64,000 nt of DNA, taken from positions 2,046,001 to 2,110,000 of the forward strand of contig OY762933.1 in the NCBI GenBank assembly GCA_963666765.1, written 5' to 3'. Made by a program: the position numbers and the translations under genes. The stretch is from Foliamicus sp963666765. GTDB lineage: Bacteria > Pseudomonadota > Gammaproteobacteria > Steroidobacterales > Foliamicaceae. The notes under the pieces are model-generated. The model saw only the letters and a program-made list of their open reading frames with translations, did no database searches and was not told where the DNA came from. Positions 31,209-39,770 of this stretch are shown here, piece by piece; positions within the stretch are counted from its first letter, which is position 1, and every line of letters begins with the position of its first letter.

Positions 31209-31234
31209 CCCGGGAACGAGGGCGGCCCGCCCTC
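31209..31234. repeat. GAGGGCG-type palindromic repeat between the ThDP-enzyme gene and parB
   Basis: CCCGGGAACGAGGGCGGCCC followed by GCCCTC, sitting 3 bases past the stop codon in the gap between two convergent genes. It could act as a bidirectional hairpin, though no T-run follows. Confidence 0.8.
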
Positions 31235-31246
31235 CTCAACCCCGAC

Positions 31247-32104
31247 TTACCGGAACCGCGACAGAAGGCTCTGCAACTCGTCGAGGTTCCTGTAGCGCAC
31301 TTCCAGGCGGCCGCCGCGCTTGCCGTGGCGTATGCGCACGGGGGCTCCCCATCGCTCGCTTAAGTCCCGCTCCAGACTGACAACGTTGGGGTCGCGCGGC
31401 TGGGGTGATTTCGCCGCCTTGCCCTCCGCTTGCGCCAGGCGCTCCGCTTCGCGCACGGTCAGCCCCTTCTCGGCGATGAGCCGCGCCAGGGAAGCCTGCC
31501 GCGCCGGGTTCGTTACCGCCAGCAGCGCGCGGGCATGGCCCATTTCGAGTTTGCGCTCAGTGAGCAACTGCTTCGCAGCATCGCCAAGCTCAAGCAGCCT
31601 CAGGTGGTTGCTGACCGCGGCGCGCGACATGCCGATCGAACTCCCCACCTCCTTGTGCGTGCCGCCGGAAATCTCCAGGATGGAACGCAGCGCGCGGGCC
31701 AGTTCAATGGCGCTCAAATCCTCCCGCTGAACGTTCTCGACCAGGGCCGCGAGTGCGGCCTCGGCGTCGGACAGCGGCCGCACGACGGCCGGCACGCGCT
31801 CCAGGCCGGCATGCTGGGCCGCCCGCCAGCGGCGCTCGCCGGCAACAATTTCATAGCGTGCTTCGGCATCGCCTTCGCCTGCCAGCGGCCGCACCAGCAC
31901 CGGCTGAACGACTCCCTGGGCCCGTATCGATTCGGCCAGTTCGGCAATGCTTTCGGGGTCCACGGTCTGACGCGGCTGAAAACGCCCCGGCCGCAGCAGG
32001 TCCAGGGGCAGCTCCTGAAACTCGCGGGAGGGAGAAGGTTGCGCCTCGCGCGGTCCGAGCAGCGCTTCAAGACCGCGTCCCAGGCCCCGGTTGGGAGCGG
32101 CCAT
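31247..32104 (-). CDS. parB: Chromosome partitioning protein ParB
   Basis: CTP-dependent DNA-binding clamp that loads at parS near the origin. The 285-residue protein has the N-terminal GRGLEALLG start, the CTPase/ParB motifs (IRAQGVVQPVLVRP, VAGERRWRAAQHAGLERVPAVV), the helix-turn-helix TSIGMSRAAVSN-like segment, and a C-terminal dimerisation region. Its ATG shares one base with the parA TAA stop (TAATG). Matching parS-like sites occur inside recF and gyrB in this window. Confidence 0.95.
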   Translation of the reverse strand: MAAPNRGLGRGLEALLGPREAQPSPSREFQELPLDLLRPGRFQPRQTVDPESIAELAESIRAQGVVQPVLVRPLAGEGDAEARYEIVAGERRWRAAQHAGLERVPAVVRPLSDAEAALAALVENVQREDLSAIELARALRSILEISGGTHKEVGSSIGMSRAAVSNHLRLLELGDAAKQLLTERKLEMGHARALLAVTNPARQASLARLIAEKGLTVREAERLAQAEGKAAKSPQPRDPNVVSLERDLSERWGAPVRIRHGKRGGRLEVRYRNLDELQSLLSRFR

Positions 32105-32877
32105 TATTCGGCGAGTCCGCGGCGAATCATCTCGCCGGAGAGCGCCACGTAGGCCAGCGCGCCACTGGACAGGCGGTCATGCTGCAGAACCGGCAAACCG
32201 AATCCGGGCGCCTCGGCCAGCCGCACGTTGCGCGGAATGATCGTCCGGAACAGTTCGTCGGGAAAATGCTTTTGCAACTGCTCGGAGACGTCCCGCGCCA
32301 GCCGCGTTCGGCCATCGTACATGGTGCGGATTATGCCGCTTATCTCCAGGTCGGGGTTGGAGCGCGCGCAAAGGCCTTCGATCACGCCCACGAGCGACGA
32401 CAAGCCCTCCAGCGCAAAATACTCGCACTGGATCGGCACCAGCACGCCTTCGGCCGCGACCAGGGCATTTACGGTAAGTATGTTCAGGCTGGGCGGACAG
32501 TCCAGCAGAATCGTTTCGTAGTTGGAGGCGATTTCCAGCAGCGCGCCCCGCAACTGCAGCTCGCGCCCGCTATCCACGGCCAGCAACTCCACTTCCGCCG
32601 CCGTCACCTCCGGGGTGGCCGGCAACAGGTCGAACCCGGCCGCCTCCACGCGAAGCACCGCCTCGGACGCGCGGCTCCGGCCCATCAGCACGCCGTACAC
32701 CGATTGCCCGATTTCGTCGCGATCCACCCCGCAGCCGGTGGTTGCGTTGGCCTGCGGGTCGAGGTCCACCAGCAGCACCCTGCGGTCCATTTTCGCCAGG
32801 CAGGCGGCAAGGTTGATCGCGGTGGTGGTCTTGCCCACCCCGCCCTTGCGGTTGGCTATGGCGAACGTGCGCTTCAG
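32104..32877 (-). CDS. parA: Chromosome partitioning ATPase ParA (likely CTG start)
   Basis: Walker ATPase that moves ParB-bound origins. After KRTFAIANRKGGVGKTTT comes NLAACLAKMDRRVLLVDLDPQANATTGCG (Walker A' and B), then ILLDCPPSLN. The family starts a few residues before the ATPase motif, but no ATG, GTG or TTG occurs there. A CTG at 32877 overlaps the rsmG TGA as CTGA, an exact analogue of the common ATGA coupling, and gives 257 residues, the normal length. The alternative is ATG at 32970, adding 31 residues encoded within rsmG. The start is therefore uncertain, the gene is not. Confidence 0.9.
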   Translation of the reverse strand: MKRTFAIANRKGGVGKTTTAINLAACLAKMDRRVLLVDLDPQANATTGCGVDRDEIGQSVYGVLMGRSRASEAVLRVEAAGFDLLPATPEVTAAEVELLAVDSGRELQLRGALLEIASNYETILLDCPPSLNILTVNALVAAEGVLVPIQCEYFALEGLSSLVGVIEGLCARSNPDLEISGIIRTMYDGRTRLARDVSEQLQKHFPDELFRTIIPRNVRLAEAPGFGLPVLQHDRLSSGALAYVALSGEMIRRGLAE

Positions 32878-33557
32878 CTTCCGGCTCCCGGCGCATCCGC
32901 GCGTTCGGAACAGGCAAGAACCGCCACATGCCGTTGAGCCTCGAGGCCGGGCACATGGACCCGCTCGCATGATCGGCAAGTCACCCCGCGCAATGCAAGC
33001 AGCTGCCGTTCGGACGGACGTCGGCCCAGCATGGCGAGCAGCACAGAGCCGCGGCGCAGGAGGTGCGCCGCCAGCGCCACCAGCTTCGGCAGCGGCGCCA
33101 GCGCGCGCGCGACTATGGCGCAGGGCGGTTTGTCCGGGTCGTAGCTTTCCAGGCGTTCGCGAACCACGTGCACGTTGGGGAGATCGAGTTCCGCGCGTAC
33201 ATGGCGAATAAAGGCGACCTTCCTGGCGGCGGAATCCAGCAGCACCCACCGTGTGGTCGGCCGCAGGATCGCAAGGACCAGGCCTGGCAGGCCCGCGCCG
33301 CTGCCCGCATCCAGTTTCGGCCCGGGCGGCAGATGCGGCAGGACGGCGGCGCTATCCAGCACGTGTCGAACGACGAGCTCGCCCGGGGATGCGGGGGCAG
33401 TCAAACCGTGCGCTCGACTCCAGCGGGCCAGCATGTCCAGGTAGGAGTTCAACCGATCGAGCGCGTCCGGCTCCGCGGACACACCCAGTTCCGAAAAACC
33501 TCCGGCCAGCCGCTGCCGCGAACCGGCGCCGGCGGAAATGGCAGGCTCCACAGGCAT
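32874..33557 (-). CDS. rsmG: 16S rRNA m7G527 methyltransferase RsmG
   Basis: Methylates G527 of 16S rRNA using SAM. The 227-residue protein has LDRLNSYLDMLARWSRAHGLT, the SAM-binding LDAGSGAGLPGLVLAIL and the AIVARALAPLPKLVALAAHLL catalytic region. The ATG at 33557 starts MPVEPAISAG; the frame opens at 33611 through a repeat. It is normally next to mnmG in gammaproteobacteria (gidAB), but here an 8-kb transporter block lies between them. It is coupled to parA. Confidence 0.92.
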   Translation of the reverse strand: MPVEPAISAGAGSRQRLAGGFSELGVSAEPDALDRLNSYLDMLARWSRAHGLTAPASPGELVVRHVLDSAAVLPHLPPGPKLDAGSGAGLPGLVLAILRPTTRWVLLDSAARKVAFIRHVRAELDLPNVHVVRERLESYDPDKPPCAIVARALAPLPKLVALAAHLLRRGSVLLAMLGRRPSERQLLALRGVTCRSCERVHVPGLEAQRHVAVLACSERADAPGAGS

Positions 33558-33559
33558 TA

Positions 33560-33613
33560 GTGTGCTGCCGCAGGGGACACGCTGAAAGGCAACGGACTCA
33601 TGGGGCAGCACAC
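33560..33613. repeat. GTGTGCTGYCC-type palindromic repeat upstream of rsmG
   Basis: 10-bp arms GTGTGCTGCC (33560-33569) and GGCAGCACAC (33604-33613) enclose a 34-base loop. The unit fills the gap between oppDF and rsmG. Related units are at 53694-53741 (complete) and 43315 and 58396 (single arms). Confidence 0.8.
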
Positions 33614-33617
33614 CAGC

Positions 33618-35426
33618 TCATGCCCGGCGATCCGCGATCACTTCCGCGCGGTGGCAGGCCACCATGCCGTGCGCAAGCTTTCTGAGCTCCGGCGTTTCCT
33701 GCCGGCAGCGGTCGACGGCGAAACCGCAGCGGGCCGAGAACGCGCAGCCCGGCGGCGGGTTCAGAGGCGAGGGCGGCTCTCCCTGGAGGAGTTCCCGCTT
33801 GCGGGAGCGCTCCACCTGGGGGTCGGGAATCGGAGCGGCTTCAATAAGGGCCCGCGTATAGGGATGCATGGGCTGCGCGTAGAGGTGTTCGCTTTGCGCG
33901 ACTTCCATCGCCCGGCCCAGGTACATCACCACCACCCGGTGGCTGATCTGCCGGACGACCGCGAGATCGTGGGCGATGAAAATCAACGCCAGGCCGAGCT
34001 CGTCCTGCAGTTCCACAAGGAGGTCCACGATCTGGGCACGTATGGAAACGTCGAGCGCGCTGACCGCCTCATCGCAGATCACGACCGCCGGCCCGGGCGC
34101 CAGGGCCCGCGCGATCCCGATGCGCTGACACTGGCCGCCGGAAAACTCGTGCGGGTATCGGTCCAGTTGCCCGTCCTTGAGTCCCACCCGGTTCAGAATG
34201 CGAACCACCCGCTCATCGCGCTCCGCGCGTGACATGTCGGGCCGGCACGCACCCAGGGGCTCGGCAACGATCTGCCGGGCGGTCATGCGCGGATTCAGCG
34301 ATGCCAGGGGATCCTGAAAAACCATTTGCATATTGCGGCGGGCAGCCATCCAGGCCTTCCTGTCGGCGTCCTGAAGGTCCCCGCCCAACAATGTCACGCG
34401 GCCGGCGCTGGGGGGCGCCAGCCCGATAACCGCCCGCGCCAGGGAGGACTTGCCGCAGCCGGACTCGCCCACCACGCCCAGCGTTTCCCCGGGCGAGATC
34501 GTGAAAGTCCCGGCCGTTACCGCCTGCAGTTTCGGCCTGGGGGCGAACAGTCGCGGACGATCCAGGGAATAAACAACGTCCAGCCCCTCCACGTCCAGCA
34601 CCGGATCGGCGGCGGCTGTTTGCGTGCCGCGCGGGCGGGCATCGCGGTCCAGGCGGGGGACGGCAGCCAGCAGCCGCTGCGTGTAGGGGTGCTTCGGAGC
34701 GGCATAGACACCATCCACGCTGCCGCGCTCCTTGCACTCGCCGTCCTGCATGACCAGCACGTCGTCGCAGAAGCCGGCAACTACGCCGAGATCGTGGGTG
34801 ATGAAGATGATGGCGGCGTTGAAGTCACGCCGCAGTTCCTGCATGAGCGCAAGTATTTGCGCCTGAACGGTGACGTCCAGGGCGGTGGTGGGCTCGTCCG
34901 CGATCAAGAGCGCCGGCGTGCACAACAGGGCCGTCGCAATCGTCACGCGCTGGCGCATTCCGCCGGAAAGCTCGTGCGGCCAGGACTGCAGGCGTTTGCC
35001 GGCGTCGGGAATCCGCACCGCTTCCAGCAGCTCGCCGCAACGCTTCAGCGCCTGCCGCCGGCTCATGCCCTCGTGCAGTTCCAGCACCTGCGCCATCTGC
35101 ACGCCGATCTTGAGATACGGGTTCAGCGAGGTCATCGGGTCCTGGAAAATCATCGCGATCCGGTTGCCCCGAATCCTGCGCAGGTCGCGATCGGCCATTC
35201 CGATCAACTCGCGCCCTTCGAACCGGGCGCTGCCGCTGCTGCGCCCGTTGTCCGCCAGCAGCCCCATGAGACTCAGCACCGACTGGCTCTTGCCCGAGCC
35301 GGACTCGCCCACGATGCCCAGCGTCTTGCCCGCCTGAAGGTCGAAATCGATGCCCCGCACGGCATGCACCATTCCGTCCGGTGTGCCGAAATCCACCTTC
35401 AGGTCACGAACCGCGATCAGCGACAT
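33618..35426 (-). CDS. Peptide ABC transporter, fused two-domain ATP-binding protein
   Basis: A 602-residue ATPase with two nucleotide-binding domains, equivalent to fused DppD-DppF (YejF/GsiA-type). Domain 1: GESGSGKSQ, LSGGMRQRVTIATALL, LLIADEPTTALD. Domain 2: GESGCGKSSLARAV, FSGGQCQRIGIARAL and VVICDEAVSALD. A CxFxxRC-type Cys cluster (GCAFSARCGFAVDRC) typical of the oligopeptide/dipeptide C-terminal domain ends it. The start ATG follows the oppC TGA without spacing. It powers the permeases upstream. Confidence 0.92.
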   Translation of the reverse strand: MSLIAVRDLKVDFGTPDGMVHAVRGIDFDLQAGKTLGIVGESGSGKSQSVLSLMGLLADNGRSSGSARFEGRELIGMADRDLRRIRGNRIAMIFQDPMTSLNPYLKIGVQMAQVLELHEGMSRRQALKRCGELLEAVRIPDAGKRLQSWPHELSGGMRQRVTIATALLCTPALLIADEPTTALDVTVQAQILALMQELRRDFNAAIIFITHDLGVVAGFCDDVLVMQDGECKERGSVDGVYAAPKHPYTQRLLAAVPRLDRDARPRGTQTAAADPVLDVEGLDVVYSLDRPRLFAPRPKLQAVTAGTFTISPGETLGVVGESGCGKSSLARAVIGLAPPSAGRVTLLGGDLQDADRKAWMAARRNMQMVFQDPLASLNPRMTARQIVAEPLGACRPDMSRAERDERVVRILNRVGLKDGQLDRYPHEFSGGQCQRIGIARALAPGPAVVICDEAVSALDVSIRAQIVDLLVELQDELGLALIFIAHDLAVVRQISHRVVVMYLGRAMEVAQSEHLYAQPMHPYTRALIEAAPIPDPQVERSRKRELLQGEPPSPLNPPPGCAFSARCGFAVDRCRQETPELRKLAHGMVACHRAEVIADRRA

Positions 35427-36329
35427 TCAGGCGCTCCTGTCGCGCGGGTCGAGCGCGTCACGCAGGCCGTCGCCGATGAAATTGCAGCAGAACAGGGTGG
35501 CGGCCAGGAAACCCGCCGGGAAGATCAGCGCCCAGGACTCGTTCTCCATGGCCTTGGCGCCTTCGTTCACCAGGGCGCCCCAGGAAGTCATGGGCTCCTG
35601 CACGCCCAGGCCCAGGAAACTCAGAAAGGACTCCACCAGGATCACCTGCGGAATGGTCAGCGTGACGTACACCACAACCACGCCGAACAGATTGGGCACG
35701 ATATGCCGGCGAATGATCCGGGGGGTCGTGACGCCCGCGGCCTGGGCCGCCTCGACGAACTCCCGGCGTTTTATGCTCAGCGTCTGGCCGCGGACGATAC
35801 GCGCCATGTCCAGCCAGTTGATCGCTCCGATGGCGATGAATATCAATGCGATGTTTCGGCCGAACAGCACCATCAGCAGAATCACCAGGAACATGAAGGG
35901 CATGGCGTAGAGGATGTCCACTATGCGCATCATGACCTGGTCGACGCGTCCGCCGAGGTAGCCGGCAACGGCCCCATAGCCGATGCCGATGACCAGGCTC
36001 ACCGCCGTCGCCACCAGGCCCACCATCAGCGAAATGCGGCCGCCGGCCAGCGTGCGCACGAACAGGTCCCTGCCCAGGTCGTCGGTGCCGAAGAAATGCC
36101 AGCCCTCAAGGCCAGGCGGAACCGACACGTTGTCCCAGTCCAGGTAGTCGAACTCCACCGGCGACAAGGCCGGCCCGAAAACGCACAGCACCGCCACCAC
36201 GGACAAAACAATCGCCGCGCTCATGGCGGCCCGGTTGCGGCGCAGGGCCCGCCAGGCGTCGCTCCACAAACCCCGGCCGGCGCCGGAGGCCCGTTGCAGC
36301 GTCTTGCGGTTGGCCCGCGCCTTTCTCAC
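35427..36329 (-). CDS. Peptide ABC transporter permease (OppC/DppC-like)
   Basis: A 300-residue inner-membrane permease. It has an N-terminal transmembrane helix after a basic leader (WRALRRNRAAMSAAIVLSVVAVL), the large periplasmic loop typical of OppC, five further helices and the EAA-motif VEAAQAAGVTTPRIIRRHIVPN that contacts the ATPase. The start is GTG at 36329, nine bases after the oppB-like stop. It forms the channel with the preceding permease. Confidence 0.92.
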   Translation of the reverse strand: MRKARANRKTLQRASGAGRGLWSDAWRALRRNRAAMSAAIVLSVVAVLCVFGPALSPVEFDYLDWDNVSVPPGLEGWHFFGTDDLGRDLFVRTLAGGRISLMVGLVATAVSLVIGIGYGAVAGYLGGRVDQVMMRIVDILYAMPFMFLVILLMVLFGRNIALIFIAIGAINWLDMARIVRGQTLSIKRREFVEAAQAAGVTTPRIIRRHIVPNLFGVVVVYVTLTIPQVILVESFLSFLGLGVQEPMTSWGALVNEGAKAMENESWALIFPAGFLAATLFCCNFIGDGLRDALDPRDRSA

Positions 36330-36338
36330 CTCAGGTCC

Positions 36339-37277
36339 CTAATTCCGCTGCCGGACCCTGGGGTCCAGGAAGCCGTAGCAGATGTCCACCAGGAAGTTGA
36401 ACAGGATGATGAGAACCCCGTAGAAGACCACCACACCCATGACCAGCGTGTAGTCGCGGTTCAGCGCGCCCTGCACGAAGTGGCGGCCCAGGCCGGGCAC
36501 TCCGAAGATCTGTTCGATTACCACCGAGCCCGTGATAACGGCCGCCGTCGCCGGCCCCAGGTAGGACAGCACCGGAAGCAGGCCGGGTTTGAGCGCGTGC
36601 CGCAGCAATATCGTCGATTGGGCCAGCCCCTGGGCCCGGGCCATGCGGATGAAGTTGCTCCTGAGCACCTCGATCATGCTGCCGCGGGTCAGGCGCGCGA
36701 TGTAGGCGATCTGCGGCAGCGCCAGCGCCACCACCGGCATCACCATGTTCGGCAGCCTGTCAGCCAGGCCGCCCGATGGCCAGCCCCCCGCCGGCAACCA
36801 GTCCAGGTGCACCGCGAACACCAGTATCAGCAGCGGTCCGACCACAAAGTTGGGGATCGATATGCCGGTCATGCTCACCGCCATCACCGCATGGTCCGTC
36901 GCCCGGTTCTGGCGCAGCGCCGCCCAGCCACCGGCGCTGACCCCCACCAGCAGCGCCAGCAGCATGGCGCAGGCGCCCAGCTGCAGGGACACGGGGAAGC
37001 CCTCCCGGATCAGCTCGGTCACTGTGCGGTCGGTGTACTGGAACGACGGGCCGAAGTCGCCACGGCTCAAGCCCCACAGGTAGCGGCCCAGCTGCTGAAC
37101 CAGCGGCTCGTCGAGATGGTAGGCCGCGCGGATCTTGGCCTCGATTTCCGGGTGCAGCGTCTTTTCCGTATCGAAGGGACCGCCGGGCGCCGCGCGGATC
37201 ATGAAGAACGCCAGCGCGATGAGTATCAGCAGCGTCGGGATGGCCGCGAAAACGCGCCTTAGAGCGTAGCGAAACAC
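36339..37277 (-). CDS. Peptide ABC transporter permease (OppB/DppB-like)
   Basis: A 312-residue permease beginning MFRYALRRVFAAIPTLLILIALAFF, the family's first helix. It has GGPFDTEKTLHPEIEAKIRAAYHLDEPLVQQ in the periplasmic loop, the EAA-like IRMARAQGLAQSTILLRHALKPG and the C-terminal NRDYTLVMGVVVFYGVLIILFNFLVDICYGFLDPR. It is the first of the three transporter genes, 40 bases downstream of the ABC-2 exporter gene. The binding protein gene lies separated on the other side of the exporter pair. Confidence 0.92.
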   Translation of the reverse strand: MFRYALRRVFAAIPTLLILIALAFFMIRAAPGGPFDTEKTLHPEIEAKIRAAYHLDEPLVQQLGRYLWGLSRGDFGPSFQYTDRTVTELIREGFPVSLQLGACAMLLALLVGVSAGGWAALRQNRATDHAVMAVSMTGISIPNFVVGPLLILVFAVHLDWLPAGGWPSGGLADRLPNMVMPVVALALPQIAYIARLTRGSMIEVLRSNFIRMARAQGLAQSTILLRHALKPGLLPVLSYLGPATAAVITGSVVIEQIFGVPGLGRHFVQGALNRDYTLVMGVVVFYGVLIILFNFLVDICYGFLDPRVRQRN

Positions 37278-37317
37278 CCGCGCATCATAACCGCCGGGAT
37301 CGGCGCAGGCTTTCCGT

Positions 37318-38925
37318 TTACAGCCAGCGCAGCTTGCGGTTCAGGCGCGCCGGCAGGACCCGTTCCATCCCCGCCAGACACAGCGCCAGGGCCGCAAAGG
37401 TCCCGATCGCCCAGGCCGGTCGCGCATAGGCGAACGAGGCGTAGAACGCCAACCCCGCCGCAAGGGCAAAACAACCCAACAGCGTCAGAAACAACGGCAA
37501 CCGGGCGCGGTGGCGATTGGGCGCAAGCGCAAAAGGCAGCCTTGGCCAGAGAAACTGCGCCACCTGCATGATCAGAACGCCGAGGCCGCCCAAAAGGACA
37601 GCGTGAACTAACCCGTGCCAGACTTCTTCGAACCGCCACGCGAGACCGATGGCAGCCAGTGCGAGATAGGGCAGGAAAAAGCAGATCGTCACAATGTGTC
37701 GCGCGCGGACCGCAATATGCGCCCGGTTTGCCGGCGCGGCGAAGAATACCCAGGCGGCCCGCCAGGACTCGCTGTGGTACAGCTGCTCAAGCAGCATTGC
37801 CGGGGCCATCATTACGCTGGCGTGAATGCCGACCAGCCCGAGTGCACTCGCGCCTGAAACAAAGGGGTCCACCGGGCCCGGCAACTGAAGCATCACGATG
37901 AAATAGAGTGCGAACATCGGGACTGTGCCGATCACTCCCATCCGCAACCTCATGTCGTGGCGCAATTGCCGCCAGACGAGCGTGGCGGCCGGACCGAGCC
38001 GGCTCTTTCCGGGACGAATCCGTCCGGTGAATCGCCCGGCGGAACGGCTCTTCGCGTCTGCGGCCGCCATCGAAGCAAACTTCCGGCCGGACGCAAGCGA
38101 CAGCTTGTCGCGGGCAAGCCAGGCCAGTCCTCCGCTGCTGCCCAGCACGGCCAACAGGCATGCCCAGGTTTCGGCCGTGAATTCGCCCGCCGCCAGCGTC
38201 GTCAGGCCTGCAAACCAGGCGGTCGGCAGTACCAGCAGCCAGCCTTGCGGCCCGCGCCCGACCCCTTCGATGAGAGCGCTCACCCATTCCTCATAAAACA
38301 GGGGACCCAGGTACAGCGCAAGCAGTACGACTTGCGTCCAGGTCAGGGCGCGGGCAAGCCTTTCGGCGCCCACGTTCTCGATCACGGTTGCGAAAGTGGA
38401 GATCGCAAACAGCACGGCACAGAACACGATCAGGAGGGCCGCCAGGAGCAGGGCAAGCGCCGGCATCCAGCCGAACCGAAACCCGCAGGCCAGCACCGAG
38501 GGGCCCGCGAGCAGCGTCGTCATGATCGCCTGTTGCGCCATGACTACCGTAAGCCGCGCAATGAGATAGGTCCTGGGACTGACCGGCCGGTGTCCCAACA
38601 CCTCGTAGTCCTGTGGCGTGACCGTCACCGCCCGAAAATTCTGGAGGAGCAGATAGAGCACGGTTACCGCCACGTAGGTCAGCACCGTCAGGCTCAGGGA
38701 AAACGCGTTTCCCGATATTCCCGCCAGGTTGGATATCAATACGCCGAACATCAGCATCAGAAATATCGCGAACCAGGAGACGGGCCTGGCATTGGCTTTT
38801 CGCCCGGCCACTTGCATGCTGTCCTGCAGCACGCGATAGCTCACTTGCATCAGCGGTCGCACGAGACTGCGCCATTGCCCGTAATCGGCGCCGAGCGCTT
38901 CAATCAACGCGCGGACCGCGGTCAT
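37318..38925 (-). CDS. ABC-2-type exporter membrane protein
   Basis: A 535-residue polytopic membrane protein with at least ten hydrophobic segments in two groups, separated by a hydrophilic stretch (about residues 280-310, ASGRKFASMAAADAKSRSAGR) . It resembles ABC-2 permeases in pattern only; no specific family motif is recognised. The start overlaps the stop of the ATPase gene (ATGA), so it is the partner of that ATPase. The substrate is unknown and the pair is unrelated to the peptide importer surrounding it. Confidence 0.7.
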   Translation of the reverse strand: MTAVRALIEALGADYGQWRSLVRPLMQVSYRVLQDSMQVAGRKANARPVSWFAIFLMLMFGVLISNLAGISGNAFSLSLTVLTYVAVTVLYLLLQNFRAVTVTPQDYEVLGHRPVSPRTYLIARLTVVMAQQAIMTTLLAGPSVLACGFRFGWMPALALLLAALLIVFCAVLFAISTFATVIENVGAERLARALTWTQVVLLALYLGPLFYEEWVSALIEGVGRGPQGWLLVLPTAWFAGLTTLAAGEFTAETWACLLAVLGSSGGLAWLARDKLSLASGRKFASMAAADAKSRSAGRFTGRIRPGKSRLGPAATLVWRQLRHDMRLRMGVIGTVPMFALYFIVMLQLPGPVDPFVSGASALGLVGIHASVMMAPAMLLEQLYHSESWRAAWVFFAAPANRAHIAVRARHIVTICFFLPYLALAAIGLAWRFEEVWHGLVHAVLLGGLGVLIMQVAQFLWPRLPFALAPNRHRARLPLFLTLLGCFALAAGLAFYASFAYARPAWAIGTFAALALCLAGMERVLPARLNRKLRWL

Positions 38926-39692
38926 TGCAGCGCCACCAGCATCTCGCGGGCGACGCGTTCCGTGTCCCGCACGCCGGTAAGATCAACGAAGGCGTCTTCC
39001 AGCGTTTCGACGCCCCGCTCCGCGGCGATCTGCTCGGGTGCGCCCTCGGCCAGTTTCCTGCCTTCATGGATGATGACCACGCGGGTGCATACCCGTTCGA
39101 TAACATCGAGGACGTGCGAACAGAACAGGACCGCGCGCCCCTGCCCGGCCAGTTCCTTCAGCAGCGTTTTCACCACCAGCGCCGCGCTGGCGTCCAGCCC
39201 GTTCAGCGGCTCGTCCAGGAACAACACCTGCGGATTGCTGAGCAGCGCCGCGCTGATGAGGACCTTCTGCTTCATGCCCTTGGAGCACGCTCCGAGCAGC
39301 CGGTCGCGCGCCTCGGACATCCCGAACAGATCGAGAAAACGATCCATGCGCTGCTCCGCGTGCCGGGGCCGCAGGCCGTAAAGGCTCCCGACCATCCTCA
39401 GAAACTCCGCCGGGCTCAGCGATTCATATAGCGCGCCGCTTTCCGGGACATACCCCAGGCGCCGCTTGGCGCCGACGGGGTCGGCCGCGACGTCGATATC
39501 GCAAACCCTTGCCTGGCCCGAATCCGGCTCGATCATGCCGGTCAGCATCTTTACCGTGGTGCTCTTGCCGGCCCCGTTCGGACCCAGGAAGCCCACGATC
39601 TCCCCAGGCTCGACGTTCAGACCCAGCCCGTCAACCGCCCGAACCTTTCCGAAGGACTTGCTCAGCCCTTTCGCTTGAATTTTTCCAACCAA
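38922..39692 (-). CDS. ABC transporter ATP-binding protein (CcmA/ABC-2 exporter type)
   Basis: A 256-residue ATPase: Walker A GPNGAGKSTTVKML, Q-loop region RRLGYVPESGALYESLS, signature LGACSKGMKQKVLISAALL (CSKGMKQ instead of LSGGQ, common in this exporter branch), Walker B VLFLDEPLNGLD and FCSHVLDV. The frame opens with GTG at 39719, but a TTG at 39692 is preceded by AGGGAGG at six-base spacing, so I favour TTG. It is coupled to the membrane protein that follows. Confidence 0.85.
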   Translation of the reverse strand: MVGKIQAKGLSKSFGKVRAVDGLGLNVEPGEIVGFLGPNGAGKSTTVKMLTGMIEPDSGQARVCDIDVAADPVGAKRRLGYVPESGALYESLSPAEFLRMVGSLYGLRPRHAEQRMDRFLDLFGMSEARDRLLGACSKGMKQKVLISAALLSNPQVLFLDEPLNGLDASAALVVKTLLKELAGQGRAVLFCSHVLDVIERVCTRVVIIHEGRKLAEGAPEQIAAERGVETLEDAFVDLTGVRDTERVAREMLVALQ

Positions 39693-39770
39693 CTGCAGCC
39701 TCCCTGATCCCGGGGGCACCGCAATCCCTGTGTTGTTATTTGTGCGCCAGTCCAGTGTCGGGACACGACC

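Noticed and set aside
34326..37262. A 978-codon plus-strand open frame
   Set aside because: It is antisense to the oligopeptide ABC transporter genes, rich in His, Gln and Arg, lacks any domain, and is the typical by-product of high GC third positions.
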